From: Wandonia haliotis
Lineage (GTDB): Bacteria > Bacteroidota > Bacteroidia > Flavobacteriales_D > Crocinitomicaceae
Length of the DNA stretch: 64,000 nt
NCBI RefSeq assembly: GCF_039523435.1
Contig: NZ_BAAAFH010000003.1
Location: 1,164,207-1,228,206 of the forward strand
Reading direction: 5' to 3'
Under the pieces are notes generated by a model. That model saw nothing but the letters and a program-made list of their open reading frames with translations. It had not been told where the DNA came from and searched no databases. Positions 25,194 through 33,376 of this stretch are shown here, one piece after another (within the stretch, counting starts at the first letter, position 1; each line of letters starts with the position of its first letter). The position numbers and the translations under genes were made by a program.

Positions 25194-26339
25194 ATGAAGA
25201 AAATAATTACCATAGTCGGTGCCCGGCCTCAGATTATAAAAGCAGCTGCTATAAGCAGGGCTATCCGAAATTCTTTTTCAAGTGACTTGGAAGAAGTCAT
25301 TTTGCATACCGGACAGCATTATGACGAAAAAATGTCGGGCGATTTTTTTAGTGAATTAGAAATACCAAAGCCTTTGTATAATCTTCAGGTGCGTTCTTCT
25401 TTACAAGGGGGGCAGACCGGAAAAATGCTTGAAGGAATAGAAGAAATTTTACTGAAAGAAAAACCTGATGCATTACTTGTATATGGGGATACGAATTCTA
25501 CTATAGCGGGGGCACTTGCTGCTGTAAAATTGCATGTCCCCGTTATTCATATTGAAGCAGGGCTTAGAAGTTATAAGAAATTCATGCCGGAAGAAATCAA
25601 TCGTATTGTTACCGATCATTCTTCTACGCTTTTGTTTTCACCTACTCAGGCCGGAATTGATAATTTATCAAATGAAGGTTTCGATGTTAATTACCGGGGG
25701 GAATTTTCTGCAGACAAACCGGGTGTTTTTCATTGTGGTGATATTATGCTGGATAATAGCCTCTATTTTTCAAGTAAAACTGATGGAGTAGCATTAGAGA
25801 AATTTGATCTTGAGAAGAATAAATACTTTCTAGTTACGATTCATCGCCCTCAAAATACGGATAATACAGAGCGCCTGGCATCTATCCTGAATACTTTGAT
25901 GTCGATTGCTGATGAAGAGGACTGTATGATGGTTTTACCATTGCACCCCAGAACAAATAAGGTGCTGACAGAACATTATCCTGAACTGTGGAGCGATTTA
26001 TTGGAAAGTCCTTCTGTACGAGTAATCCCTCCTGCTTCCTATCTGGAAATGATGGATATGGAGCGTAATGCGTGGTTTATTGCTACGGACTCAGGCGGGG
26101 TGCAGAAAGAGGCTTATTTTTTTAATAAACCTTCTCTGATTCTTCGATCGGAGACAGAGTGGGTAGAAATCTGTAATGATAATAATGCGTTACTCGTGGA
26201 TGCTGATCCGGATAAGATATACAATGGGGTGAACTGGATGAAAAATGAAATGAATACAACTTTTGCACCTTATTTCGGAGATGGGAAAGCGGGTGAATTT
26301 ATTGTCGGAAAGATTATTGAATTTCTGAAAGGAGTATAA
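25194..26339 (+). CDS. wecB: UDP-N-acetylglucosamine 2-epimerase (non-hydrolysing)
   Basis: Converts UDP-GlcNAc to UDP-ManNAc for surface polysaccharide synthesis. The 381-residue protein has the GT-B fold with VGARPQIIKAAAISRAI, HTGQHYDEKMSG, YGDTNSTIAGALAA, HIEAGLRSY and TDSGGVQKEAYFF, all diagnostic. The next gene starts in the last base of its stop codon (TAATG), so the two are coupled. Confidence 0.95.
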   Translation: MKKIITIVGARPQIIKAAAISRAIRNSFSSDLEEVILHTGQHYDEKMSGDFFSELEIPKPLYNLQVRSSLQGGQTGKMLEGIEEILLKEKPDALLVYGDTNSTIAGALAAVKLHVPVIHIEAGLRSYKKFMPEEINRIVTDHSSTLLFSPTQAGIDNLSNEGFDVNYRGEFSADKPGVFHCGDIMLDNSLYFSSKTDGVALEKFDLEKNKYFLVTIHRPQNTDNTERLASILNTLMSIADEEDCMMVLPLHPRTNKVLTEHYPELWSDLLESPSVRVIPPASYLEMMDMERNAWFIATDSGGVQKEAYFFNKPSLILRSETEWVEICNDNNALLVDADPDKIYNGVNWMKNEMNTTFAPYFGDGKAGEFIVGKIIEFLKGV

Positions 26340-27631
26340 TGGTTTGGATCTTTTCTGATAGTATTACTCAGCGATTAAGCTATACGCTTGATTTTATCTT
26401 TGCAGCAAGAGGAGTAGCCTATACGTTGACAAATGATCCGGAATTGTTTATTCGTGAGCTGGAAAGAGGAGTAGGCTTTGTCTATAGTGATTACCCTTTT
26501 GCAATGGAGTACCCGACAATATCTCCGGCAGAACTTTTGTTTGAAGAAGAAATATTTGACCAGAAAATTTCTACGGGATCATGGCAGGGTTGCGAATGTT
26601 TACTTTTTACAAGAAAAACAGATCCGGTTGCTTCTGTTTTTTACGTTCTTTCAAGATATGAAGAATACCTTGAATTTACACCTGACGAACATGGAAGGTT
26701 TAAAGCAAAAGATTCAGTACAGGCAAAAAATGGGTGGTTGCAATCACCGATCTGTGATTACTGGAGTGAAGCAATTCTAAAGTGGTTGGAGGAGTTGTAT
26801 CACTGTAAGTTGAATCCGGTTAATTCATCAGAGTTACTGGTTACTTTCGATATTGATAATACTTATGCTTTCAGGTATAAGAACCCTGTTCAATTACTGG
26901 GAGGGCGAATAAAAGATTTTTTGACGGGAAATCATCAACGGATGGATTTACGACGAAATGTTCTTAACGATGAAGAAAAGGATCCGTTTGATACTTTTGA
27001 TACAATTATTCGATTGTCGGAAAGTACTATTCCGGTACGGGTATTCTGGTTACTCGGAGATTTACACAAATATGATAGGAATGTCCCATGGACACAGCCT
27101 TTTCATCAGCGATTGATTCGGAATGTGAATCAGGTGGTTCCGGTTGGGATTCACCCAAGTTATTATTCCAATACGCAGATAAGAAAGATCTCGGAGGAAA
27201 GAGGTCGTCTTGAATTTATATTGAATCAGCCTGTGTATGATTCACGACAACACTTTTTGAAGATAGAGTTTCCGGGGACTTTTCGGAGATTAGCTTCGTT
27301 AGGTATGAAAAGGGATTATTCAATAGGGTTTGCCGATGACACAGGATTCCGTTTGGGTACTGCCCGTCCGGTTGCTTTTTACGACCTTGAAAAAGATGAG
27401 GTTACGGATCTCACACTGATTCCTTTTGTGTATATGGATGGAACCTTGAATCAGTATTTGGGGAAAACACCTGATGAGGCAAAACGCTCGATAGAGAATT
27501 TAGTAGGGGAGGTAAAGAGATACGGTGGTATTTTTTGTTGTATCTGGCATAACGAGACGATTGGTGAAACCGGAATTTGGAAAGGGTGGAAGGAAGTGCT
27601 AGACTATACCATTTCGGTATTTAACAGCTAA
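26339..27631 (+). CDS. Polysaccharide deacetylase-like protein
   Basis: A 430-residue protein with a long N-terminal region and a C-terminal half resembling NodB-type deacetylases: VTFDIDNTYAF carries the catalytic/metal Asp pair, GIHPSYYS fits the metal-binding HxxxS/T motif, and SIGFADDTGFRLGTARPV and IWHNETIG lie where later motifs occur. Such proteins are typical of Bacteroidota surface-glycan clusters. Substrate unknown. Coupled to wecB; the GSCFA gene follows after 7 bases. Confidence 0.78.
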   Translation: MVWIFSDSITQRLSYTLDFIFAARGVAYTLTNDPELFIRELERGVGFVYSDYPFAMEYPTISPAELLFEEEIFDQKISTGSWQGCECLLFTRKTDPVASVFYVLSRYEEYLEFTPDEHGRFKAKDSVQAKNGWLQSPICDYWSEAILKWLEELYHCKLNPVNSSELLVTFDIDNTYAFRYKNPVQLLGGRIKDFLTGNHQRMDLRRNVLNDEEKDPFDTFDTIIRLSESTIPVRVFWLLGDLHKYDRNVPWTQPFHQRLIRNVNQVVPVGIHPSYYSNTQIRKISEERGRLEFILNQPVYDSRQHFLKIEFPGTFRRLASLGMKRDYSIGFADDTGFRLGTARPVAFYDLEKDEVTDLTLIPFVYMDGTLNQYLGKTPDEAKRSIENLVGEVKRYGGIFCCIWHNETIGETGIWKGWKEVLDYTISVFNS

Positions 27632-27638
27632 GAGAAGA

Positions 27639-28559
27639 ATGAAGTTTAGAACAGAAGTATTGGTTGATGATTTTGCGACTAAGCTATCACACGGGGATAG
27701 GATACTGAGTCTGGGAAGTTGCTTTTCTGAGAATGTAGGAAACAAGCTTCAGTATTTTGGTTTTAAAGTGTTAAATAACCCTTTTGGGACACTTTTTCAC
27801 CCACTGGCCATGGCTGAAATTCTTAACCGGGTTGTTACTAATCCGAAAGGTGAATTTAGGATGTGCCAAAGAGATGGGCGTGTATTTAGTTACGATGTAC
27901 ATGGTAAACTATCAGGTGCTTCTGAAAATGAATTGACTGAAATACTGGAAACCCGGTTTGCTGAATCACGGGAGTTTTTAAAAAGAGCAAAAATGTTGAT
28001 TCTAACGTTTGGTACTGCCTGGGGCTATTATCTGGATGAACGGATTGTAGCGAATTGTCATAAGCAACCAGCCTCCCTTTTTTCTAAGCGACTGACAGAA
28101 GTAGAGGAAATGCAAAGTGTCTGGAGGAACCTGATTAAACAAATCAAAATACTGAATCCTGAAATTACGATCATAACGACGGTTAGTCCGGTCCGGCATA
28201 TCCGGGATGGAATTATTGAGAACAATAGAAGTAAATCCCGTTTGATAGAGCTTGTGCACGCATTGGGAGAGAACTATTTTCCTTCTTACGAATTATTTGT
28301 GGACGATTTGCGGGACTATCGATTTTGCAAAGATGACCTTGTTCACCCTTCAGAATTTGCTATACAGTACATTTTTGATAAATTTTCGACAGCATCGGTA
28401 GCTTCGGAAACATTGCAGTTATTTGGTAGGATCGACAAGCTTCGGAAAGCAGAGATGCATCGGGTAATGAGTGATGGTAATTCGGCGGAGCACTTTTATC
28501 AGGAGCAAACAAAAAAAAGAGAGGGCTTTCTTAAAGAAAACCCTCTGATCGTTTGGTAA
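27639..28559 (+). CDS. GSCFA-domain protein
   Basis: A 306-residue SGNH-hydrolase-like protein with the eponymous motif LSLGSCFSENVGNKL (catalytic Ser near residue 27), the FGTAWGYY block and VHPSEFAI near the C-terminus (Asp/His pair). GSCFA proteins are linked to polysaccharide acetylation or deacetylation in Bacteroidota. No signal peptide. It is the third gene of the wecB operon, and its 3' end contains a terminator for the opposite strand. Confidence 0.85.
   Translation: MKFRTEVLVDDFATKLSHGDRILSLGSCFSENVGNKLQYFGFKVLNNPFGTLFHPLAMAEILNRVVTNPKGEFRMCQRDGRVFSYDVHGKLSGASENELTEILETRFAESREFLKRAKMLILTFGTAWGYYLDERIVANCHKQPASLFSKRLTEVEEMQSVWRNLIKQIKILNPEITIITTVSPVRHIRDGIIENNRSKSRLIELVHALGENYFPSYELFVDDLRDYRFCKDDLVHPSEFAIQYIFDKFSTASVASETLQLFGRIDKLRKAEMHRVMSDGNSAEHFYQEQTKKREGFLKENPLIVW
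28520..28546 (-). terminator. Terminator for the CHU_C gene, embedded in the GSCFA coding end
   Basis: Minus strand reads AGAGGG, an interrupted stem TTTTCTTTAAGAAA, CCCTCT, then CTTTTTTTTTG. It lies 18 bases beyond the minus-strand stop codon, inside the last codons of the opposing GSCFA gene. Confidence 0.7.
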
Positions 28560-28563
28560 CGCG

Positions 28564-29835
28564 TTATTTTACTATAACAATATTTCCTGAATATTTCTCT
28601 GGGAGTCCTTCTTCATTAATGAGGGTTACTACCCAAACAAAGTTATTTCCAAGCTTAGCCCGTTCTCCATTAAGTGTTGTGCCGTCCCATGAACTATATT
28701 TATCTGTTGTTTGATATAGAAGTCCTCCGGATCGGTCAAAAATACTCATTTTGAATTCCACTTCCCTTGTTAACAGAGCCTTAGGGATAAATCGGTCGTT
28801 AAGTCCATCTCCATTAGGAGAGAATCCGCTAGGAGCGAGTAAATTATAGTCTTCTCGTACCTCAATTTCACCTTCGTGTTTCACGGGGCAGTTATTCATA
28901 TCACGACCTTCAATCGTGTAAATATACCTACCTTTCTCAGTTATGTATAGCTCTAAAATATTTCCGGATGCATGTGAATACTCCATGGTCCAACTTATAT
29001 CTTTTATCTCATGATTTTGATTTTCAAGTATGAAATACGGTTTGGTGTTTTTGATCTCTTCTGTTATACGAACAACAGGTTTTTTTGACTCTTTCACGAT
29101 AACTTGTGTACTCTGGAGTACTTTTTTATCGGTATTGTCTTTATTTGTTAATAGCACTTCAATCAGGACGGACTCTTCGGGAGTCAATGTTATCTTAGAA
29201 GTATTTGTGGCAAGTAGTTGACCGGCTTTCCACTCGATTAGCGTATTCTCCGGTACATTTTTCACAATGGCTATTATTTCAGATCCTTTACAGATCGTTT
29301 TTTCACTGAGTTGAATGTATGCATTCTCAGCGAGAGGAGTCCAGGTATCCACTGAATTTAAAGAAGTACCAGTTGTATGATCGGAACCGGTTCCTGAATT
29401 AACAGGGTCGTTTTGCGTTTCCTGATCGATTGATTTTCCTCTGATAGGACTTAGCTGGGTTCTTCTGCTTTCTGTTTGCTCGGATAGTGGAGAGTCTGTT
29501 TCACTTGAGGAGTCAACCTGCACAACAGTAACAGCTTCTTCTGTTGGTTTTAAATTCGGTTTTTGGGTATTCTCTGTTACTTTTTCAATTGTTTCAGCTG
29601 GGGTTGCCTGAGAAGGTTGTTGCACAGTTTGTTTATCGGAATGTTGATCCGGTAAAGCAAAAAATGTAATCAGCGATACAATAGCAATAATACCGGCAGC
29701 AATTCCTGTTTTGGTTAAAGCGGATAGCTTACTTCCTGGTAGTTGATTTTTTACATTTTCCCAGGCTCCGGCATCATAAGGCATCTCATGATTCTCAAGA
29801 GATGCTTTGAATATTTTTTCCAGATTCTGTTTCAT
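28564..29835 (-). CDS. Membrane-anchored anti-sigma-like protein with gliding-type (CHU_C, T9SS type B) C-terminal domain
   Basis: A 423-residue protein downstream of an ECF sigma gene. Residues 1-36 are a cytoplasmic-looking segment (FKASLENHEMPYDAGAWENVKNQL) typical of small anti-sigma domains in this phylum; a membrane segment follows at about 42-62 (TGIAAGIIAIVSLITFFAL). The exterior is a Thr/Ser/Glu-rich linker, then beta domains (PKD-like, about 170-330) and a C-terminal gliding-motility-type domain (APSGFSPNGDGLNDRF, FDRSGGLLYQT, SWDGT). This is unusual: a CHU_C domain usually follows a cleavable signal peptide. No signal-peptidase site is visible. Confidence 0.75.
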   Translation of the reverse strand: MKQNLEKIFKASLENHEMPYDAGAWENVKNQLPGSKLSALTKTGIAAGIIAIVSLITFFALPDQHSDKQTVQQPSQATPAETIEKVTENTQKPNLKPTEEAVTVVQVDSSSETDSPLSEQTESRRTQLSPIRGKSIDQETQNDPVNSGTGSDHTTGTSLNSVDTWTPLAENAYIQLSEKTICKGSEIIAIVKNVPENTLIEWKAGQLLATNTSKITLTPEESVLIEVLLTNKDNTDKKVLQSTQVIVKESKKPVVRITEEIKNTKPYFILENQNHEIKDISWTMEYSHASGNILELYITEKGRYIYTIEGRDMNNCPVKHEGEIEVREDYNLLAPSGFSPNGDGLNDRFIPKALLTREVEFKMSIFDRSGGLLYQTTDKYSSWDGTTLNGERAKLGNNFVWVVTLINEEGLPEKYSGNIVIVK

Positions 29836-29866
29836 TTTTTTCTAGTTTCACCAAATTTTGATGGAT

Positions 29867-30478
29867 TCAGTGGTGTATTTTGTCAAATTCTTTTTCCAAT
29901 ATTTTTTTTAGGTTGGCTTTTGCTTTGGCAAGATTCGATTTTGAGGTTCCTTCTGAAATACCAAGTATTTCAGCAATCTCTTTGTGCGTTTGGTTTTCAA
30001 AGACGTACAGGTTGAAAACGGCCTGGTAAGCAGGTGAAAGGCTTTGAATTGCCTTCATTGCCATTTCAGCTTTCATACCCGTTAGTTCAATCTCTTCTTC
30101 ATGGATCATAGGCTCAGGACTGTTGTCCTGAAAAGTCCGGGCTTCGTCTTCCGCCAAAAACGGATCTTTTTTAGATTTACGAATAGCATCTATAGCTGTA
30201 TTCGCCATGATTCGTCGTAACCACCCTTCGAATGAACCGTTAAAATCGTAACTCCCCAATTTATCAAAGACCTTAATGAAACCCACTTGAACTATCTCCT
30301 GCGCTGAGTCCTGATCGGGCATATAACGCATACAAACAGATAGCATTTTTCCGTAATACATCTTAAAGAGACGCTCCTGATACTTTCGTTTTCCCCGAAC
30401 GCATCCTTCTATGATCTCTTTGAGTTGTTTGTTACGGTCTTCTTTTTCCACAAGTTTGTTTCGGATTATTAACGTCAT
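29867..30478 (-). CDS. ECF RNA polymerase sigma factor
   Basis: A 203-residue sigma-70 factor of the ECF type. Region 2 (AQEIVQVGFIKVFDKLGSYDF, FEGWLRRIMANTAIDAIRK) lies at about residues 57-100, region 4 (NQTHKEIAEILGISEGTSKSNLAKAKANLKK) at about 163-195. It lies 31 bases upstream of the membrane-anchored CHU_C gene, which is the likely anti-sigma or signalling partner. Confidence 0.93.
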   Translation of the reverse strand: MTLIIRNKLVEKEDRNKQLKEIIEGCVRGKRKYQERLFKMYYGKMLSVCMRYMPDQDSAQEIVQVGFIKVFDKLGSYDFNGSFEGWLRRIMANTAIDAIRKSKKDPFLAEDEARTFQDNSPEPMIHEEEIELTGMKAEMAMKAIQSLSPAYQAVFNLYVFENQTHKEIAEILGISEGTSKSNLAKAKANLKKILEKEFDKIHH

Positions 30479-30556
30479 TTTTTACGGACGGTTGCCTGAA
30501 AGTATAAAATATTCCAGAAACAGTAGCCTTTCCAGGTGTAAATAAATGTTGTGTTT

Positions 30557-30590
30557 TTTGGGAAAAGTTGAATGATCTATCCTACTTTTG
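30557..30590 (+). promoter_or_regulatory. rnpB promoter
   Basis: TTTG (30557-30560), 22-base spacer, TACTTTTG (30583-30590). The RNA 5' end inferred from helix P1 lies at 30595, four bases after the box. Confidence 0.7.
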
Positions 30591-30594
30591 TATC

Positions 30595-30975
30595 GGCAAG
30601 CTACTTCATCGCTGTTTCGGTTGATAAAACCGGAAGAGAGGAAAGTCCGGGCAGCATAGAGCAGTGTACTTCCTAACGGGAAGGCTTCGTTTGCTGAAGC
30701 AGACGGGGACAGAAAGTGCCGCAGAAAATAAACTACCTTGCAGAGTTTGCTTTGTAGGGAAAAGGTGAAAAGGTGGGGTAAGAGCCTACCGCTTTGGTGG
30801 TGACATCAAAGGCAGGGTAAACCTTACGCGCTGAAAGACCATGTAAACCGGGGATTGAGGGTTGCTCGCCCGATCCCGGAGGGTAGGTCGATTGATCCCG
30901 GTTGTGAAACCGGGGCTAGATAAATGATGAAGATGTGTTGTTAACACATTACAGAACCCGGCTTATTGGCTTGCC
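30595..30975 (+). ncRNA. rnpB: RNase P RNA (class A)
   Basis: The catalytic RNA that trims tRNA 5' leaders. The conserved core is present: GAGGAAAGTCCGGGC (P4 5' strand) at about 30637, ACAGAAAGTG at 30710-30719, GGTAAGAGCC at about 30777, and ACAGAACCCGGCTTA (P4 3' strand) at about 30951. Helix P1 pairs GGCAAGC (30595-30601) with GCTTGCC (30969-30975). A GTTTTTT run follows and reaches the stop codon of the convergent TPR gene 5 bases away. Length of 381 bases fits bacterial class A. Confidence 0.96.
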
Positions 30976-30980
30976 GTTTT

Positions 30981-31298
30981 TTAATCTTCCAGAAGCCAAA
31001 GTGCTTCTCTGATTTCGTTAATGGCCTTCGGGTCATTTTCTTTTTCAGCAATTCGAAGGGCTTTTGTCAACCAGTTTACTGCTTCTTCAATATTGTCGTT
31101 TTCAGAGTACCACTGTCCGAGTTTAAAGTGAACAGGACAATAGGAGGGATGTTCTGAAGCAAGCATTTTCATGTGTTGAATGGCAGAAGCAAAATCTTCT
31201 GTTTTATATAATTCCAGACCGATTGCGTATCGGACAAAAATGTCGTTCGGTGTTTCTTCCAGCATTTGACGAAGTTGTTCCAGTCTTTCGTTTTTCAT
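30981..31298 (-). CDS. Small TPR-repeat protein
   Basis: A 105-residue protein with tandem TPR-like helices (GLELYKTEDFASAIQHMKMLASEHP, HFKLGQWYSENDNIEEAVNWLTKALRIAEKE), so an all-helical protein-protein interaction module. Start set at ATG 31298 (MKNERLEQLRQM); a longer frame upstream lacks a plausible protein and the -7 box is at 31316-31323. No signal peptide. The 3' end almost abuts rnpB. Confidence 0.85.
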   Translation of the reverse strand: MKNERLEQLRQMLEETPNDIFVRYAIGLELYKTEDFASAIQHMKMLASEHPSYCPVHFKLGQWYSENDNIEEAVNWLTKALRIAEKENDPKAINEIREALWLLED

Positions 31299-31308
31299 TT
31301 TGCAATCG

Positions 31309-31342
31309 TTTGCTACAAAAATACGGAAGTTCATTAACTTTG
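31309..31342 (+). promoter_or_regulatory. Promoter of the HEAT-repeat-like gene
   Basis: TTTG (31309-31312), 22-base spacer, TAACTTTG (31335-31342); predicted start near 31347 with a 12-base leader. Confidence 0.6.
31316..31323 (-). promoter_or_regulatory. -7 box of the TPR gene promoter
   Basis: Minus-strand TATTTTTG, a full match to TAnnTTTG, about 18 bases upstream of ATG 31298. It overlaps the opposing promoter, so the two genes share a very short control region. Confidence 0.5.
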
Positions 31343-31358
31343 CACTAAAATTATAAAG

Positions 31359-31907
31359 ATGGCTGATAATACGAAGAGTAAAAAAGAACTGAAGATTGAT
31401 ACTTTGCTGGCGGATGTCCGATCTGGAAATAGTACAAAAGCAAAGGGAGCTATTCAAAGTTTGAAAGTGCACGGAGACAGTACTGTTATAGAGCCTCTTT
31501 TACGTGTGTACACAGATCCGAAATTCGAAGATCTGAAAGGTGAGATTCATGCCTTTCTTTCGGATATCCACGACGAAACAGCGCGTCCTGAATTTGTACG
31601 TGTAGCAGAAGAAATTACTGAGTTGAGAAATGATGTGCTAAATATCGTATGGAATTCTAAGATGGATTTTAGCGGATATGTTGACTCTATAGTTGCTCTT
31701 GCTGTTGAAGGTGATTTTATGACAACAGTAGAATGTCTGACTATTATTGAGAATATGCAGGGGCCTTTCGAGGAAATGGATCTGATAGAATGTCAAATGG
31801 CATTGGCAAAATACCCTGAACACCCGAGTAAAAGCGAACAGAAAGATCAATTAATCAGTGAAATTGCTTTGTTAATTCAAGATATTGAAAGAAATATAGA
31901 AGGGTAA
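31359..31907 (+). CDS. HEAT-repeat-like protein
   Basis: A 182-residue all-helical protein: KAKGAIQSLKVHGDSTVIEPLLRVYTD and GEIHAFLSDIHD resemble HEAT-like repeats; the C-terminal half is acidic and helical. No enzymatic motif and no signal peptide, so probably a cytoplasmic scaffold. It ends one base before the convergent deoxynucleoside kinase gene. Confidence 0.75.
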   Translation: MADNTKSKKELKIDTLLADVRSGNSTKAKGAIQSLKVHGDSTVIEPLLRVYTDPKFEDLKGEIHAFLSDIHDETARPEFVRVAEEITELRNDVLNIVWNSKMDFSGYVDSIVALAVEGDFMTTVECLTIIENMQGPFEEMDLIECQMALAKYPEHPSKSEQKDQLISEIALLIQDIERNIEG

Positions 31908-32522
31908 TCAGAATAACCCGTTGATTTCCGCATCGATTGAATTAATGATCCTTCCTAAATCCTCAGCATCTTCATTAAAGTTGTTATTATCGACATCTAC
32001 GATTAGAAGTTTTCCTTTATCGTAGGTCGAAATCCATGCCTCATAACGCTCATTAAGGCGTTTCAGGTAATCAAGACGTATACTTTCCTCGTATTCTCTC
32101 CCTCTTTTTTGAATTTGGTTGACAAGTGTCGGGACGCTTGCTCTCAGGTAAATCAAAAGATCAGGAGCAGAGATAAAACTTTCCATTAGGTTGAAGAGCG
32201 AGAAATAATTCTCAAAATCACGTGTGGTCATTAGACCCATCGAATGCAGGTTAGGGGCAAAGATATAGGCATCTTCATAAATTGTTCTGTCCTGAATTAC
32301 ATTCTTCTGACTTTCTTTTATCTCCTGAATTTGGGTGAAACGACCGTTCAGATAGTATATCTGAAGATTAAATGACCAGCGCTGCATATCCTCGTAGAAG
32401 TCATTAAGATAAGGGTTTTGTTCAACATCTTCAAAGTGAGTATCCCAATTATAATGCTTTGCCAATAAGCTGGTAAGCGTTGTTTTTCCTGATCCTATAT
32501 TCCCTGCGACTGCGATATGCAT
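31908..32522 (-). CDS. Deoxynucleoside kinase (dGK/dCK/TK2 family)
   Basis: Phosphorylates deoxynucleosides for nucleotide salvage. The 204-residue protein has P-loop GNIGSGKTT (residues 7-15), the DRTIYEDAYIF substrate-binding Asp-Arg motif, the WSFNLQIYYL helix and the Arg-rich lid (QKRGREYEESIRLDYLKRLNERYE). Length is typical of bacterial dNKs. Its partner in salvage could be the nucleoside transporter at 5369. Substrate range not predictable. Confidence 0.93.
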   Translation of the reverse strand: MHIAVAGNIGSGKTTLTSLLAKHYNWDTHFEDVEQNPYLNDFYEDMQRWSFNLQIYYLNGRFTQIQEIKESQKNVIQDRTIYEDAYIFAPNLHSMGLMTTRDFENYFSLFNLMESFISAPDLLIYLRASVPTLVNQIQKRGREYEESIRLDYLKRLNERYEAWISTYDKGKLLIVDVDNNNFNEDAEDLGRIINSIDAEINGLF

Positions 32523-32569
32523 AAGTATAATTTTAGCGAACTAAATTACAAAATCTAACGGATATGTGT

Positions 32570-33376
32570 CTATTTTTTTGATTTGATTATTTCACAAATT
32601 CGTATTGTTTTATCCTGAATAAGATAAAACCGGTTTTTACTGTATTGAAAGTAAGGTGATGTTACAGGAACTTCATCTGTTGAAAAAAACTGGGCTGTTT
32701 TACGATTAAATGACCAAAGTTTTTTGTCCTTTACAAAATACAGATTGTTTTCACCTGCCTGAATCCATTGTACTTCAGGTAGGTCAATAAAGTCGACAAA
32801 GGTTCCGTACATATCAAAAATGAAGATTCCATGAAATTCATCAACCAGATAGAGAAGATTGTTTTTCTCCAAAAGCTGGACGGGAGATTGAATATCCAGT
32901 AATCCCATCAGGTTTTCTGTTTCCAGATGCTTGCGACCGTCATTTTTAAAGAGTAATAACCGGGAATTATCCTGATCATATACCCAAAAACGATCCGGTT
33001 GATTGGAATAGCAAATTTCAGTTCCATAAGATACACCAAGTGAGGATAATTGCTGTGAAGCCTGATACGGAGTAAGCGTATTGTCCAGAAATAAGACGGA
33101 TTGCTGTGCTTCAAAAAAGACAAGCGGTTTCATCGGGTTACTTACGTCTATATTTTCTATCCGACCGGTAGACTTTAGGCTTTGCCGAAACAAGAGCACA
33201 TTACTGGTGTCGTATTTTTCAATCATATCCTGATCAAAAAAAGTAAAGTAGCCGAGTTCATCCACTCTGAAAGCATCCTTTACAAGAGGAATTTCCTGAA
33301 TGGTACGGAGAGAAAACTGGCTCCATCCGACCACAGGGAGTAAACATGCGATTATGATTATACTTCTAATTGACAA
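32570..33376 (-). CDS. Exported beta-propeller-like protein of unknown function
   Basis: Not a family I recognise by name. The 268-residue protein has a signal peptide (MSIRSIIIIACLLPVVGWSQ) and repeating strand patterns with FWVYDQDNSRLLLFKNDG, NLLYLVDEFHGIFIFDMYG and NNLYFVKDKKLWSFNRKT, as in propeller blades. It overlaps the GH3-like gene start-to-stop by 19 bases and is transcribed after it, so the two are probably coupled. Confidence 0.72.
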   Translation of the reverse strand: MSIRSIIIIACLLPVVGWSQFSLRTIQEIPLVKDAFRVDELGYFTFFDQDMIEKYDTSNVLLFRQSLKSTGRIENIDVSNPMKPLVFFEAQQSVLFLDNTLTPYQASQQLSSLGVSYGTEICYSNQPDRFWVYDQDNSRLLLFKNDGRKHLETENLMGLLDIQSPVQLLEKNNLLYLVDEFHGIFIFDMYGTFVDFIDLPEVQWIQAGENNLYFVKDKKLWSFNRKTAQFFSTDEVPVTSPYFQYSKNRFYLIQDKTIRICEIIKSKK

